From assembly GCA_905331475.1 (NCBI GenBank), contig CAJNYU010002202.1, positions 1 to 64,000 on the forward strand: 64,000 nt of DNA, given 5' to 3'. The translations under genes and the position numbers were made by a program. The notes beneath the pieces are model-generated. The model had not been told where the DNA came from, ran no database searches, and was given only the letters and a program-made list of their open reading frames with translations. Below, piece by piece: positions 22,986 to 34,683 of the stretch (positions are counted from its first letter, which is position 1; the number at the start of each line of letters is the position of its first letter). The DNA comes from Rotaria socialis (lineage: Eukaryota > Rotifera > Eurotatoria > Philodinida > Philodinidae).

Positions 22986-23524
22986 TAACCAAGGCACCAA
23001 AGATAGCTTGGAACAAACAAAAAATTATTGAGTGGCCAGATTTACATAAATTAACGTATCCTAATCGTGCCGCCAAAGCTGAATTGCTAAGCATCGCATT
23101 TGAAAATGCACCAGAAAAGAAATATGTAGTGGATGAGGCTGCTCTGATTTACGGCGTTCGAATCTTAAGGTAAAACATACTGAAAACAAGGAATATCAAT
23201 GTACCGTACCCTTTGCTTATCCTTAAAAGGTTACCAGTAAAGCATTGCTCATTGAACCCAATTGAGCTAGCATGGGCAGGCATGAAAGCCTATGTACACG
23301 AAAACAACACTGGCTTTCGATTATCTGATATTGAACGGTTGGCCTCAGAGTGGATAGCTGCGTTAGATCTACCAACAGCTAAGAGTTACTTCTCTCATCT
23401 TCAAGAACATGAGATTATGTGTCGACAAGTCGATGCTCATGTTGAAGAACTTGAAGAACAATTGATTGAAGACGATGAAATCCAGTCCTACAGTGATATC
23501 GAAGAAAATGAACCTGATGGATGA
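22986..23524 (+). pseudogene. Tc1/mariner-IS630-like transposase, C-terminal part
   Basis: Two exons, to 23169 and 23230-23524, around a 60-nt GT-AG intron (AG|G phase; spliced ILR-LPVKHCSLNPIELAW). The stretch NKQKIIEW...YPNRAAKAELL and the LPVKHCSLNPIELAWAGMK block with its conserved Asn-Pro-Ile-Glu are diagnostic of the DDE_3 transposase C-terminus, including the final acidic catalytic residue. An acidic tail (EELEEQLIEDDEIQSYSDIE) ends the protein. The N-terminal HTH and the first catalytic Asp are missing, replaced by a GTTAC repeat that ends at about 22984. A 5'-truncated relic, although its splice site and second exon are intact. Confidence 0.75.
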
Positions 23525-24132
23525 TATTCATTTTTTAGTTCCTTTTTAGAAACAAAACTTTATTGTTTTGAAAAGTTATCATTTTTGCCAAATGCACTGC
23601 AGTCAAAGTCTCCAAATATGAGTGGGACACTGGTAGCAGTATGTTTGATAATCCACATGGTAATAAAAATGATGCCATAATATTCAGCATAGTTGAAAAC
23701 CTACGTTTGCATGATTCGGGTATATGTAAACTGCTAAAACAAGACTTTCTCGCTAAAAAATTAGTCTAATCACATCTCTCTGTATGAGAGCTCTAGCATT
23801 TTACTGGAAAGTCGTGGAAATGTCGGGTTTGTTTTGTTTGATAGAGAAGGATATGGGCTATCTGTTGATATCCTCAGAAAAAATTTCCATGGGGATTTCT
23901 GAAACCCAAGGGTTTCCGAAAATCCAGATCTCTCGAAAACCAGGAAGAACGCGTGGAAATTTTTTGGTTCTTGAATACATCGATGCCCGCAAGTCTTCTC
24001 TTTACAACGGTGAAAACCGTAGCCTTCAATCTACTCTCTGTGAAAAGTTATTAAAAAAGCAATGTAATCTCTTCTATTTTGAAAAGGATAATAGTTTATG
24101 AAAAAAAAGTAATTGAAACGTTATTTTTATAG
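23525..24132. other. Intergenic, unidentified
   Basis: A 105-codon frame at 23784-24101 has no recognisable domain. It may be degraded transposon interior between the two transposase relics. Confidence 0.35.
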
Positions 24133-24605
24133 GATATCACCTTCATTTTTCACAAGCGGTATGGCGACAAGTTCAAAGCAAAGAATTAGCAACCAATTAT
24201 AATCAGAGTTGAGTATTTCCGTTTAAATGAAAACGATTTACTCGATTATTTTGAAAAAACATGGATTGATGAACAAAAAAGAAGAAACCCTTTTTATCTC
24301 CATTCTTGAGAAATTTCAAATATACTTGACTCTCTGAGGAACTGGTCGAAAGAAGTCTCAATTCGATCATAAATTCTGGAATATTCATGATCGTATCATC
24401 GCTACTGCACCTTAAATCCAATAATTCGGTTGAAGGCTGGCACACTACCTTCCCTAGTCGCATCACAATAAGTCATCTAAATATCGCGAAACTGGCAATG
24501 AAAATTCGTTGTGAACCATCAAAGATTGAACCTGAGTATAACTCAACTGGTCAACTCATTCGACGCAGTTCAACTGTATCGATTCTTAAAAAATATGGTA
24601 GCTAA
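24133..24605 (+). pseudogene. MULE transposase relic
   Basis: After a TTTTTATAG acceptor, the translation YHLHFSQAVWRQVQSKELA matches the C-H motif region of MULE transposases (usually C-FHFxQALWRKxQ). Then come about 190 nt with stops, then NNSVEGWHTTFPSRITISHLNIAKLA, the conserved C-terminal NNxVEGWH block. The order and spacing are right but the middle is decayed. It differs in sequence from the MULE at 51.5-53.9 kb, so it is another family. Confidence 0.65.
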
Positions 24606-25335
24606 CATTATTCTTTGGGTAATTTTTTTCTTTAAATTGCCTTTGTTTTAATTACTTTTTTTTGTTTATTTGTTCTCAACTTGTTCATTATTATTTTATG
24701 TATTATACACAAGATAAACATGAATTAAGTGATCAGTTTTACATCTTTCAAAAAAAAAAGAATTAACGAAGAGCAATGCAACGAATAGATAGTGATGAAC
24801 GTAGCGAAAGAGAATTTTCTGCGACGAACTTAGGGGTCACCTTTAAACTGAATTACAGTAGCGTTCCGGTCGTTTTAAGTACCTTCACGTAAGTTCAAGT
24901 TCAAAAGTCCCGGATTTCTCCCTTATCTATAACTCTTCTATATTAAATAAAATAGATACCGATTCGATGTCACTGATTAAAGATTCTTACCATGTGCAAG
25001 TAGTTACAGTCTCAAGGCGAATGCTCGCAGTAGGGAAGCAGTTTATGAGGAGAAGGGGACTGAAATTCGAGCCGCAGTGTGTAACGATCAACTTGATTAG
25101 AGTAGCTTGTGTCACTCTCGGCAAAGATGTTTATTAGGCTACTTCAAGTTATCCAGAGTGTAACGACAAAACTAGAGTGTCGCCTATGTCGGTCGGCATG
25201 ATGGTGTATTGTGTCATCTGACATCTCCAGAGTGTCCTAACTTCATAAGTAACACACGTATATATAGGAGAGAGATAGAAGAGAGACAGGGGAGAGAGAT
25301 ATTAGAACAATGGAAAGAGAACAGAAAGAGAATGA
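24606..25335. other. Intergenic
   Basis: No gene. AGAGTGT recurs several times between about 25140 and 25240. A purine-rich AGAGAGA stretch at 25260-25340 precedes the LTR element. Confidence 0.4.
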
Positions 25336-25340
25336 AGGAG

Positions 25341-25500
25341 TGTTAGATAGTTACGTTTACCTAACTCTTTATTTCTTCAAACCGACTTCAACTAGAATCA
25401 CTTCAACTACAACTTCTCGACTTCACTTAGGTCTCTTGACCAATAGATAGATATGAGAACAAAGAGAGGAAGTGGTCGCAGATAGAGCCACTACCTAACA
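25341..25500 (-). repeat. LTR (3' LTR in element sense)
   Basis: 160 bp, TGTTAGATAG...CTACCTAACA in plus orientation. It differs from the partner at 27058-27224 by a 7-bp-shorter central segment and a few substitutions. Confidence 0.85.
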
Positions 25501-25512
25501 CCTCCACTCTTT
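25501..25512 (-). promoter_or_regulatory. Polypurine tract
   Basis: Minus strand AAAGAGTGGAGG directly abuts the 3' LTR, where plus-strand priming of an LTR element is expected. Confidence 0.6.
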
Positions 25513-25653
25513 GCCAGTGAACAGCTTCATCTGGTCCCGAGAAAACAAACACGAGATACTAAATAGAAACTAATAAACGAATAGTAACACATCAACAAGA
25601 GAAAACAAGAAAAAATATAACTATAAACGATCACGAACATGAGTTATAACAAC

Positions 25654-26742
25654 TTAGAAGTAAAGAGAGAGAAAACCATAATGTAAAGGATTAACATGTT
25701 GCCTAGTGATAAATTCCGTGTTACATTTTTTTCTTCTTTTTACGTAAAGATAAATGTCCCGAATCAGCAGAATAATCAGTTTGCAACGTATCAAAATAAA
25801 TACAAATATGTTGATCAGAAGTATACACCATTCATCATGGTAAATGAAATCGAGATAGAAACTAATATTAAAACAATTCTGTTGCGTTTCAATACTTCCT
25901 AATATATTTGGATCAATCAAAGTATGAGTAACATATAAAGCAACATTAGTATCATTATACTTTCCATGAACATTAACTTTAACTAATTGCAGAACCGGAC
26001 TAAGTACACGATGAACTACACCAAGATCATTCGACGAATATAAATTAACTTGATCATTTGGTATTTCTTGTAATTCATCTTCGCATGTAATAGGATTATC
26101 AATGGCTACTGTAGATGAACATGTTGATTGAGTAATTGTAATTATCGGGGACGAAGTATTTGGTATATAATCAACAGTTGAATCTTCAGTTAGATTTTCA
26201 CGTACGAATTGATGAAGCGATGAGGGTTCAGGCAAAACGACAATAGTTAATTGTTGATCATCATTTGTTATTCGTTCAGGTGTTGAAGATTTTTCAATTT
26301 TCGAGGATGGTGGAGAAGGTTTATTTGAATTTGATCCGCTTAGATCAATAACTGCTGAAAAATTATCTTAAGATGTGGGGGACGAATCTGGGGTTGTTTT
26401 GGGTGATACGGATGAGGAATTAACATGTTGTACGGTTATTGATCGTTGTTCAATTACTGATAATGTTCGATTAAATGATGGTTGATAAGCTTGAGCAATA
26501 GCAATCTTAAATGAAGACCAATCAGGAATATTCATCTTGTTAAAACGAAACCATTTTGCAGCAAAACCAACTAAATACGATTGTACGGCTATATATTTAT
26601 TCAATGGTCGTAATTGTACGCTATCAAATATACATTCAGTATCTTGTAACCAGTGTAGAACATCTTCATCACGAGCACCACCAAATGTAGTAAGTTTCAT
26701 TATTTGTTCGTGGACGAAAATCTGCATGTTTTGTTCGTCCAT
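25654..26742 (-). CDS. Gag-like protein with one internal stop
   Basis: The ATG at 26742 (MDEQNMQIFVHEQ) opens a retrotransposon Gag domain: DEDVLHWLQDTECIFDSV, YLVGFAAKWFRF, WSSFKIAIAQAYQ. At 26368-26370 a TAA interrupts it, but the same frame continues without another stop to 25654. The second half carries Ser/Pro-rich linkers, then QLVKVNVHGKYNDTNV...THTLI. This looks like the first strands of a retropepsin, but without an Asp-Ser/Thr-Gly active site. A hydrophobic segment (CILLINIFVFILIRCKLIILL) and a basic tail follow. No zinc knuckle is seen. The single TAA may be a mutation, an error or a readthrough stop. Confidence 0.75.
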
Positions 26743-27041
26743 ACTTAATAATAATACTCTTGGTAAGCTGTAATAAGCGTGTTGAAATAATTTATAAGGA
26801 GACTGGATTATCACCAATAAGCGTGTATGTTTCAAATACAGTACGAGGAAGCAATAGGATCATAGCATGAGAACTGATAAGAACAATAAGTTTAGGATAA
26901 CGAGTGTAAAGATTAACATTAATCTTGATATAACACCGAGAGAGAAAAAATAACACTGGACAGGACGAATAGAGAAAAAAACCGAATCGAGGGTGAAAAT
27001 CTTCTCGTGTTCGACGAATTGTGGTCGAAATGTATCACGAA

Positions 27042-27055
27042 GGGTCACGGCACCA
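27042..27055 (-). promoter_or_regulatory. Primer-binding site
   Basis: Minus strand TGGTGCCGTGACCC begins 2 nt inside the 5' LTR and is complementary to a tRNA 3' end ...CGGCACCA. The tRNA identity was not assigned. Confidence 0.65.
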
Positions 27056-27057
27056 AT

Positions 27058-27224
27058 TGTTAGATAGTTACGTTTACCTAACTCTTTATTTCTTCAAACC
27101 GACTTCAACTAGAATCACTTCTACTACAACTTCTTCCAATCCGACTTCACTTAGATCTCTTGACCAATAGATAGATATGAGAACAAAGAGAGGTAGTGGT
27201 CGCAGATAGCGCCACTACCTAACA
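27058..27224 (-). repeat. LTR (5' LTR in element sense)
   Basis: 167 bp, same TGTTAG...CTAACA ends as the partner LTR at 25341-25500. Confidence 0.85.
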
Positions 27225-27229
27225 AGGAG

Positions 27230-27915
27230 AATCATCGAAGCGTGCCATCAATATCGGCACACAGTGCGCCATCATAAGTTTACACAAGTTATCTGTGTAA
27301 TAATAGAATAAATACTAACATGAGTCGACTATGGTAGTTGAACAGTTAGTGCAGGTATGTTTTCGGGTTAAAATCCATCTCTTAATTTTATAAAAATTCA
27401 TGTAAATTATTGCTCTACCATTTAACGAATCCATGGAAAACATCATGTGAATCGCAAATAGAACTCGAGTAATATGAATGACTTGATGGCAGTGAGTTTT
27501 TCAAACATCCAAAATATGTGGCACCACAGTTTCTGTAACACTGTGAAACGCTTTAATACTGGCTTATTGAACGCGCTTCATACGTTTTAACTAAACGATG
27601 CGCAATATCTTCTCTAACAAATGACTGTTTCCCAACATTTGTTTTAGTAAATGCGGGGCGCATTAAATCGGCCTACAATAGCGCTTTATTTCTTCACTAA
27701 AATTCATTACATGTGTCTCCTTTCAGTAGAGGAAACAAGTCGTATTTATTGTCCGGCACTGATATAAGATCAAGATGTAATTCTAATGTAACTAACCCTT
27801 CAAATCTTTATTCTCATTTTTTTTCTTCAATGGATGATAGATTTGTTAAAAGCAATTAGTTCTCTCTGATTGTAACGTAGATTTGTAAAAGAAAAATAAA
27901 TATATTATAGAATTA
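27230..27915. other. Intergenic
   Basis: AT-rich; nothing recognised. Confidence 0.45.
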
Positions 27916-27921
27916 TTTATT
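27916..27921 (-). terminator. Polyadenylation signal AATAAA
   Basis: A canonical AATAAA on the minus strand about 40 nt past the stop of the RRM gene. Confidence 0.5.
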
Positions 27922-27959
27922 AGAGCTTCTAAAAAAATAACTAAGAACTTGGTGAATAG

Positions 27960-29842
27960 TTATACTTTAGCTGCAGATCGCTGTCTTTGGTTTTGATAGA
28001 GTGAAACATCAAGTAGGTGGCCATTGATTTTGTATTGGTCAACATGTGTGATAATATACTCTGCGCTTTGTTCATCAACACATACAATGAAAGCGTACCT
28101 ATAAAAAAAAGAGCTAACTAATGTAATGATATTCTCAAATATTTAAGAATTCAATTATGAGTGAAAGGTAATTTTTAGATAAGTTTGAAGACTATGAACT
28201 CCTGGAGATAGAATATTGATCAGACTAGCACGATGAACTGTTAAATAAGCTGAGGTCTGGAAAAATAAAAAAATATTTAATCACAGATGACGTTCTTCAC
28301 TGTAGCGGGTCATAGGAGACTTTGAGCAAAGATAACATTTATCGAAAGGCTAATTTTGTCTCATAATTAATTTATACCTTCAAGCATATCTAGTGTATCT
28401 GGTATAACAAGATTTCTAAATCAAGAAGTTCCTAAATTTAAGTCTCCATTTGGTCGTCATAACTGATATTCAATGTTCGATAGTCTCCAAATGCGATACT
28501 GATGCCATCAAGGGGATGATAAGAGAAAACATTGAAAATTTCCAAGTCCGCAATTGATTCTGCATCACACAATATGTGTTAAGACGCATAATTGTCGTTT
28601 GACTACTATTCGGTTTATGTTTTCGCTCTTTTTCTCCCTTTTTTATTTGTTCTGGATCCATGCATGCGTGTATATATAGTTTTGCTCTGGTATTATTCGT
28701 TCACTCCGCGATTCTGAACACGCACACTTATACTTCCCTCTTTCGTTTCTTTTCTGTGTTATATCTTCTCATGAATATAGGGAGGTATAAGCAGAAAAAA
28801 AATCTGAAGGTTATGGGTGTGGTTGTGAACTGATCTGGGACTGAGTTCACTATACGACGATACCTACACCTGCATTCTCAAATTTTAGATTGACTTTATT
28901 GATATTTTCGCCGAAAATTTCAGTATTCTTGCTAATATTAAAAGGGAGATCTATCGATAAGAGTGAAATGCATCAATTCTGCTATTCAATTTTCGCACTG
29001 TTTTTCTGAAAATATTGTGAAATCATGCAGCAAAATTAATGCATTTCATAGCCATTCAAAATCAGGGAATTGAAACTATCGGAAATGAAAAATCTGTTTT
29101 AGCTGTATGTTTAATAAAAATTTTAGCTCTAGAGTATAAAAAAAATGAACGCATCATTAACTATTTATTATCGAATAGTTGGAGATATTGTTCATTTCGT
29201 ATTAAAATAAAATTTAATGCAGTAAAAATTATATGTAAAAATATTGACTCCTCTTACCCAAATAAAATTTTACTTTCGTTTTTATTTTTATTTTCCATTT
29301 TTCTAGTTGTAGAATAAGTGATGCGTGCTGGGCAATACTTTAATATACGACAATTGACAAATAAACGTTGCAAATCGTCTTCGCTGACATTGTAAGGTAT
29401 TTTTTTAATCGCAAGTTTCCTTTTGCTAGATATTTGATTATCATTGGAGATATTTGAACATGCATTTGCATATTCTACATGACATTCATCTCCAAGAAGG
29501 TTAAAATTTATGAGTCGCCGAATGTTGTTTTTGGCGTCATGAGATGTACGATGATACACGAAGGCATACCTATTTAAACAATACTGGTTTAGTTATTGAG
29601 CAAATAATATAGACATATTATACTTCAGATGTGATGTTGAACGATACTGCTTTATTACGACCTTTATAGAACCAGTGAAATGACTACGTATATCATTTTT
29701 ATCTACGTCACTTCTTAATCCCGATACGAAAAGTGTTTTGCCATTATTTATTATTCGATCAAATGCAAATTTCTTCTTCGCATGACTTCGGTTATTGGTA
29801 TATCTGTTATGAGTATTTGTTGTAACTGTTGATGAGCAACTC
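27960..29842 (-). CDS. RNA-binding protein with two RRM domains
   Basis: Three exons can be placed: about 29842-29624, 29569-29258 and 28098-27960. Joins are in phase (AA|G and GG|G) with GT-AG borders. RRM1 has RNP2 KTLFVSGLRS and RNP1 KYAFVYH; RRM2 has RNP2 KLAIKKIPYNVSEDDLQRLF and RNP1 GYAFIVC, ending NGHLLDVSLY. Both RNP motifs keep the aromatic residues that stack on RNA bases. The protein stops soon after RRM2 (RQRSAAKV). Intron 1 is 54 nt but intron 2 is 1,159 nt and splits RRM2. It contains a telomere-like repeat, suggesting growth by insertion. The 5' end is unsure: a frame with ITDIPITEVMRRR overlaps the first exon and the true start may lie in an unseen exon. The subfamily was not identified. 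Confidence 0.78.
28798..28885. repeat. Telomere-like hairpin in the RRM intron
   Basis: TATGGGTGTGGTTGTGAACTG and a TACCTACACC arm. The GTGAACTGATC core also occurs near 1040-1052 (GAGAACTGATCCC), linking the copies. Confidence 0.4.
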
Positions 29843-30461
29843 TAAATAAAGTATATGCCTGATTATTGTCAATTGCATCTTATCAGCCTGATTTCAAAAA
29901 TAAAAATGATAATGCATACAATTAATCAATAATTTACTCAGATCAAACCCGATCTGCCGCGTATTGTCAGATGGAGTTAAAATCCTGTACTACGCAGTGA
30001 TCAGACTCGGTCGGTCATTATCTGGTGAGTAATGCTTATTTTCACAGCTTTCTTCACTTTAAAAGAACGTCTTTTTATCGAACCCTCCAAAAAGGTTTTG
30101 TAGATTTCAACAATCGTTTTCCAAGCTTTTTTTACGCATTTAGAAGCTTTTAGACGCCTACGAAACCTTTTTGGAGGATTCGGTAAAATTACCTTTCTTT
30201 TTAGAGTGTTTCGAAATTCGGATGCCAACTTCACTAAAACCCAACGAAATATACGAGATTCGAAACTATCAGATCTAGCGATAACACCCATTCATATCCG
30301 AATTAATCCCACGCTATCTGGCAAAAGGCATAATATGTACTTTTAGTTACTCCCATAAGCGATAAAAGTAAGAATAGTAATTAAGAGTGAACCTTTCCAA
30401 GTGACTATAAGTAGGCTTATAAGCAAAAATGACATTTTAGCACTTTGAAAAGTACTAATTA
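29843..30461. other. Intergenic
   Basis: No gene. A 96-codon minus-strand frame at 30001-30291 overlaps a hairpin (30079-30182) and is not called. Confidence 0.45.
30079..30182. repeat. Hairpin with 25-bp arms
   Basis: CGAACCCTCCAAAAAGGTTT(T)GTAG at 30079-30103 is matched inverted by CTACGAAACCTTTTTGGAGG at 30158-30182. Confidence 0.5.
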
Positions 30462-30846
30462 CGAGATCGCTGAACTTCGCCAATGTGACTTTCGTCAATT
30501 ATGGGCGAGAGTCCAGGGGTGCACTGGCGAATGCTCATGAGGTATTGTGTTGAAATTTAGGTGCACATTTGTCAATATTCACGAGAATTTACTCGAAAAA
30601 TTCACTATAATAACGACAGATGTTGAACCATTCAACTATGAATGAAAAGTTGAGGTATGTTCGGCAAGTTGGCAAGAACATAATAGAAACTGTATTAGAA
30701 TACGGAAGAGTCCATATTATATATAAATATCATCTGCTCTAATAATTGAGAATGTGAGGAAGTTTCGCCAGTATTGACGAATGTCCACCTGACTTTCGCC
30801 TATTGGCAGGAGTACAGGACGTATATTGGCGAACTTCGGGCTACTC
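30462..30846. mobile_element. TIR element with TTCGCCAAT words
   Basis: The left end CGAGATCGCTGAACTTCGCCAAT matches the complement of the right end (CGAGTAGCCCGAAGTTCGCCAAT). TTCGCC, TTCGTCAAT and GGCGAA recur inside, some with the associated phrase GACTTTCG. Non-coding, about 385 bp; the exact edges are approximate. Confidence 0.5.
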
Positions 30847-32183
30847 GTAAATAGTAGCTCTCTTTATTCATGCATCTGCAATTTTAATTAATCAGGTAGT
30901 TGCACTATTCCTGAAGTCACTTATAATGTAGGTATGACTGCTCACTCGATATTCTCTACGGTATTTTCTATGAATATTGCAGGTGCTCATTTGATAGGTT
31001 TTACTAAAAGCAGTGTTTGTTATATACCCTGATAGTGCGCAAAACACTGCAGTGATTGCCTAATGGACAAAGTACTTTGAAAAGTATAAAAATTAATACG
31101 ATATATTTACTTAATAGAGCAAAAAACACTGTTAAGTATTTTTGTAAGTTGAAAAAGTCAAAATATGTCGTATAAAAAGTGAAAAATAATGAGAAAAATT
31201 AATTAATTTAATTTTATTAATATTAAAAGTACTTAAAAGCGTTTTATTTTCACTTTTGTTTTTGTATGGCTTATCACAGAAAAGTGATGCCACCCACACC
31301 CTTTATTCTATAGGCACCTCGACCACTATTATTAACGCTATCTTAGCCATCGAAATTTAAAACTTATCCCTCATATTGCCATTTCCTAATTTGTTGGTGA
31401 TGGGTTAGCAAAACATGCAGTTTTCGACTAGCCAAATAATGATTCTACCTGGTAGGATCAGAATCAAAAAAAATTTTTTCAGATAGGTTTCTGATTTTCG
31501 ATTGTTTGAAAGCTATCGAATAGATGTCAATAAGAAGATCGGAACCTTAATATTTATGTTATATAGTCGTTCAATATCTAAACTAAACATAAACTAGATT
31601 TTTCCATGAAAGTTATCTTTTAATACTTAGAACGATAGTGCTACGAACTTGCTTGAACAAATGCTCGGAGTTTTAGAGAATTGAAAAGAAAAATTGCAAT
31701 CAAAGAAAACATGACACTAGTCATCAAATCGATTTTTCTTCAAATTTCAGATGTCACATTAGCACCGCATATAAGAAATAATTGACTTTTGGGATACGGT
31801 ATAAAATTAATGTTTAGAAATTTATAAAATATTCATGGTGCAGTGTTGTTTCTAATTATACTGTTGTTAATCGTATAATATAAAAAAAGGTTTTTAGAAA
31901 TTTATGAAATTAAGGGATATAATTATCCATCCAACGTACACGGCGTTTCTAAATTAGTAGAATGAACGAGTTGTTCGTACATTTCGTTCTTTCAGAGCAT
32001 GCTCTACAATTCTTGAGGGTATGTTTGCTTTTTTCCAAAACTTGAAATTTCGATCAGTGTCGACGAATCTGGAAGCCGTAACGAAACAAAACAGAACACA
32101 TTTTTTAGCGTTTATGACACTCAAAGCATGATTTTCATGCCTGCTTGGACTCTTCTTGGCTGGTTTCTTTTCTTGCAACTTAC
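30847..32183. other. Intergenic
   Basis: No gene or clear element recognised. A 74-codon minus frame at 31954-32178 just downstream of the exon at 32184 is probably intron sequence. Confidence 0.4.
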
Positions 32184-32454
32184 TGTACTGATGTTGTGAT
32201 TAACTTGTCTATGTGTTGATAGAGCCTTGTCTGCAGTAGAATGTAGTGAATCCATTAGCTCTTGTAAAGGGAGAAAATAGTTGTCTGAACTACAATTGTT
32301 CGTAACAGTTCGATGAATGGTCGACGATGTAGGAGTAGTTTCATTTTGTTCACTAGTTTTTGTATCCTGTTCAGATAGATGCTCACTCAAAATTGAATTG
32401 ATCAGTGATATATCAGATCCACTCCAGTCCGATGCATTATAAAAATTGCCTTCT
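32184..32454 (-). CDS. Orphan internal exon, hypothetical protein
   Basis: A 271-nt open block lies between a strong acceptor (TTTTTTAATTGTTTTAG) and a perfect donor (ACA|GTAAGT). It encodes 90 residues rich in Ser, Thr, Asp and Glu: EGNFYNASDWSGSDISLINS, ILSEHLSEQDTKTSEQNE, SSDNYFLPLQELMDSLHSTA. Two short amphipathic helices (ISLINSILSEHL and LPLQELMDSLHS) suggest a regulatory or interaction segment. No neighbouring exons were found with confidence on either side, so the gene may be split by large introns or be a remnant. Confidence 0.4.
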
Positions 32455-32783
32455 CTAAAACAATTAAAAAATAAAACAGAATTACTTCTGATGAAGTTGG
32501 TAATTTTTTTCAAATAATTTAATAAACATCTACATCTCTTGTATAAGAAAAGCAGCTCATATTTATCAATGTGTTTCTTATTTAATTATTTCTGTCACAA
32601 GAAATAACATGTTCTGAATATAGCCTATCAATTCATCCTGTATATTTGTGCAATTAATTTCATACAGAGTATATTATATGGCCTACAATGATACAGATTA
32701 GTTCTGTGCTTATATTTAGTTATGCATACTATGCAATTATTATAGATTACATCATAGGGTGAATCTTTGAAGCAAACATAAGC

Positions 32784-32845
32784 TTGAGTGTGGTTAGGGT
32801 GTGGTCCAGTAAAACGTCTATGCACACACCCACACACCCTTCAGA
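32784..32845. repeat. Telomere-like hairpin
   Basis: GAGTGTGGTTAGGGTGTGG and CACACACCCACACACCC arms about 25 nt apart. Confidence 0.5.
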
Positions 32846-34683
32846 TTTGAAAACTCACGAAAAGAAAAGCGCTTTTTACCGAAGAAAAGAATATAATCTG
32901 TATCTCTAGAGAAAACTTTTCATAAATATGGCACAAACGGTCTCGAAAAGATTTCATCACACTCGCAATTTCAATTATGTATTCTCGTGTAAATATCTCT
33001 GTACTATTAGCTTTAATAGCAAGATCTCATTTGGATTTTTTAGCACTCTCATATTGCGAGGTGCCTGCTTTCATGCGACCTGCATTTTGCCTCACTTTCA
33101 AGCTATGGAGAGATCTCTCATCTAACTTTTTAATAGCTATCATTTTGTCAAAATGTATTTTCTACAAACTCCTTTCAAAATCTTCGAGATCTTTAATTAC
33201 TAACGAAGTTCTTGTAAAATAATTAAGAATAATAATTTGAAGTTTTTATGAAGAAACATCACCGTAACTATTTTAGGAAATGATCTGAACTATATTGGTC
33301 ATTTTATTTTTTCCATCACACTTATATCTGGAGTGCAATGAATTAAAACTTTTTAACGGTTTATTGCAATGTTTTTATATCCTTCTTACGTTGGAAATAT
33401 CAGCTAGTTTCTATTCAAATCGTGTCGAATTTTCATTATAATGCAGACAAAAAGAATCTTTCATCTTTAAAACTCTCAAGAGCGAGATATTTATACAAAC
33501 TACTATCTGGAATTCAACAAAGAAAATTTCTTTTTAGTTTAAAAAAAAAGCAGTTAAGTGTTATTTTGATTTTCTCTTCTGTCTTCGAATTCGTGTTTTG
33601 CACTGTATTATTCACTTGTATTCGAACTCGAGTTTAGAAACGCATCCATCATTTATCACTTTTATAACAAAGGACAAATGTACACAGCAAATCTTTTCTT
33701 CACTTTAATTTACGGTAAGACGTTAATTAGGCATCACTTTTATAATGTACATGTATTCTACAAATGGTTGCATGTATATCCTGACTTGCAACAGGTATCT
33801 CATATAGATCAGCAATAGACAGAAAATCAATCGGTGAGATATATTCTCATGTCAAGCGGAAAAGTGTCGTTCTGGTCAAAAATGAATTCTCTCTCCTTTG
33901 TGTTTTCACCATTCAGAAAAGATTCTGGCAACTTTCATCAAGATGATGACTAATTTTCACAATCTCCGTCGTGGCACATATTTTCTGATAATTATGCTTA
34001 CAAAATTAATAATACTCTAATTCATGTTGATTTTTTGCTACAGTTGTAGTACATCCTCCTGAATCATTTTTCTCCTTGCCATTCGATATGCATCCTTCCC
34101 TTAGATAATAATCGAAAGCATTTTTCGTCTAATGGGAATTTGCTATTTCACTTATCAAAACCATTTTTCTCATTACGCTTTTCATTATTCTATTGCATAT
34201 TCATTTTTCCAGTGTTGGGAAGTGATTGTTCTGATGAAATACTTTGGTTAGCCTAAATGTGTTCTACGTATTTGTTATAGCACAGGTTTTTAGGCATTTT
34301 TGGCCAAACCGCCATTTTCCACTTGAAACGATCATTTATGCCACCGAGCAGATATCTGTCTAATCCTTATATAGGTGTCCTTCATTTGGCGATATTCATA
34401 ATTGTGAATCAGATTCGGTGTCAACTGCATCGTGAAACGAACGATTCATAACAATGTGGCGTGCAAATTAAGCCAGTGACAGTTGGCAGCTCTTTTCAAA
34501 AGAACCGGCTATCAGTTTCAGTTCTCCATCCACGAACTATCATTGACCTTCACTTATGAAACAGTGTTATAGGACTCAAAATAAAAATAGTGTTTCAAAT
34601 AATGTATTATGTAAAAAAAGAAATTTTTTATTCGAATGTGAACAACAAGCGCTTTATCCTTGAAATTTTTTGCAGTTTTATTA
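32846..34683. other. Intergenic
   Basis: AT-rich. Several 60-80 codon frames have no recognisable domain. Confidence 0.45.

Larger units (their letters stand above)
25341..27224 (-). mobile_element. Complete non-autonomous LTR retrotransposon
   Basis: 1,884 bp with LTRs at 25341-25500 and 27058-27224 (TGTTAG...CTAACA), alike except for small indels and a few changes. A perfect 5-bp target duplication AGGAG lies at 25336-25340 and 27225-27229. The element reads on the minus strand: primer-binding site at 27042-27055, a Gag-like frame, and a purine tract at 25501-25512. No reverse transcriptase, RNase H or integrase, so it must depend on a partner element. The similar LTRs suggest recent insertion. 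Confidence 0.9.

Noticed and set aside
23784-24101. A 105-codon plus-strand frame
   Set aside because: Lies between two transposase relics without recognisable domain; probably decayed element interior.
30001-30291. A 96-codon basic minus-strand frame
   Set aside because: Overlaps a hairpin with 25-bp arms; the basic residues come from repeat sequence.
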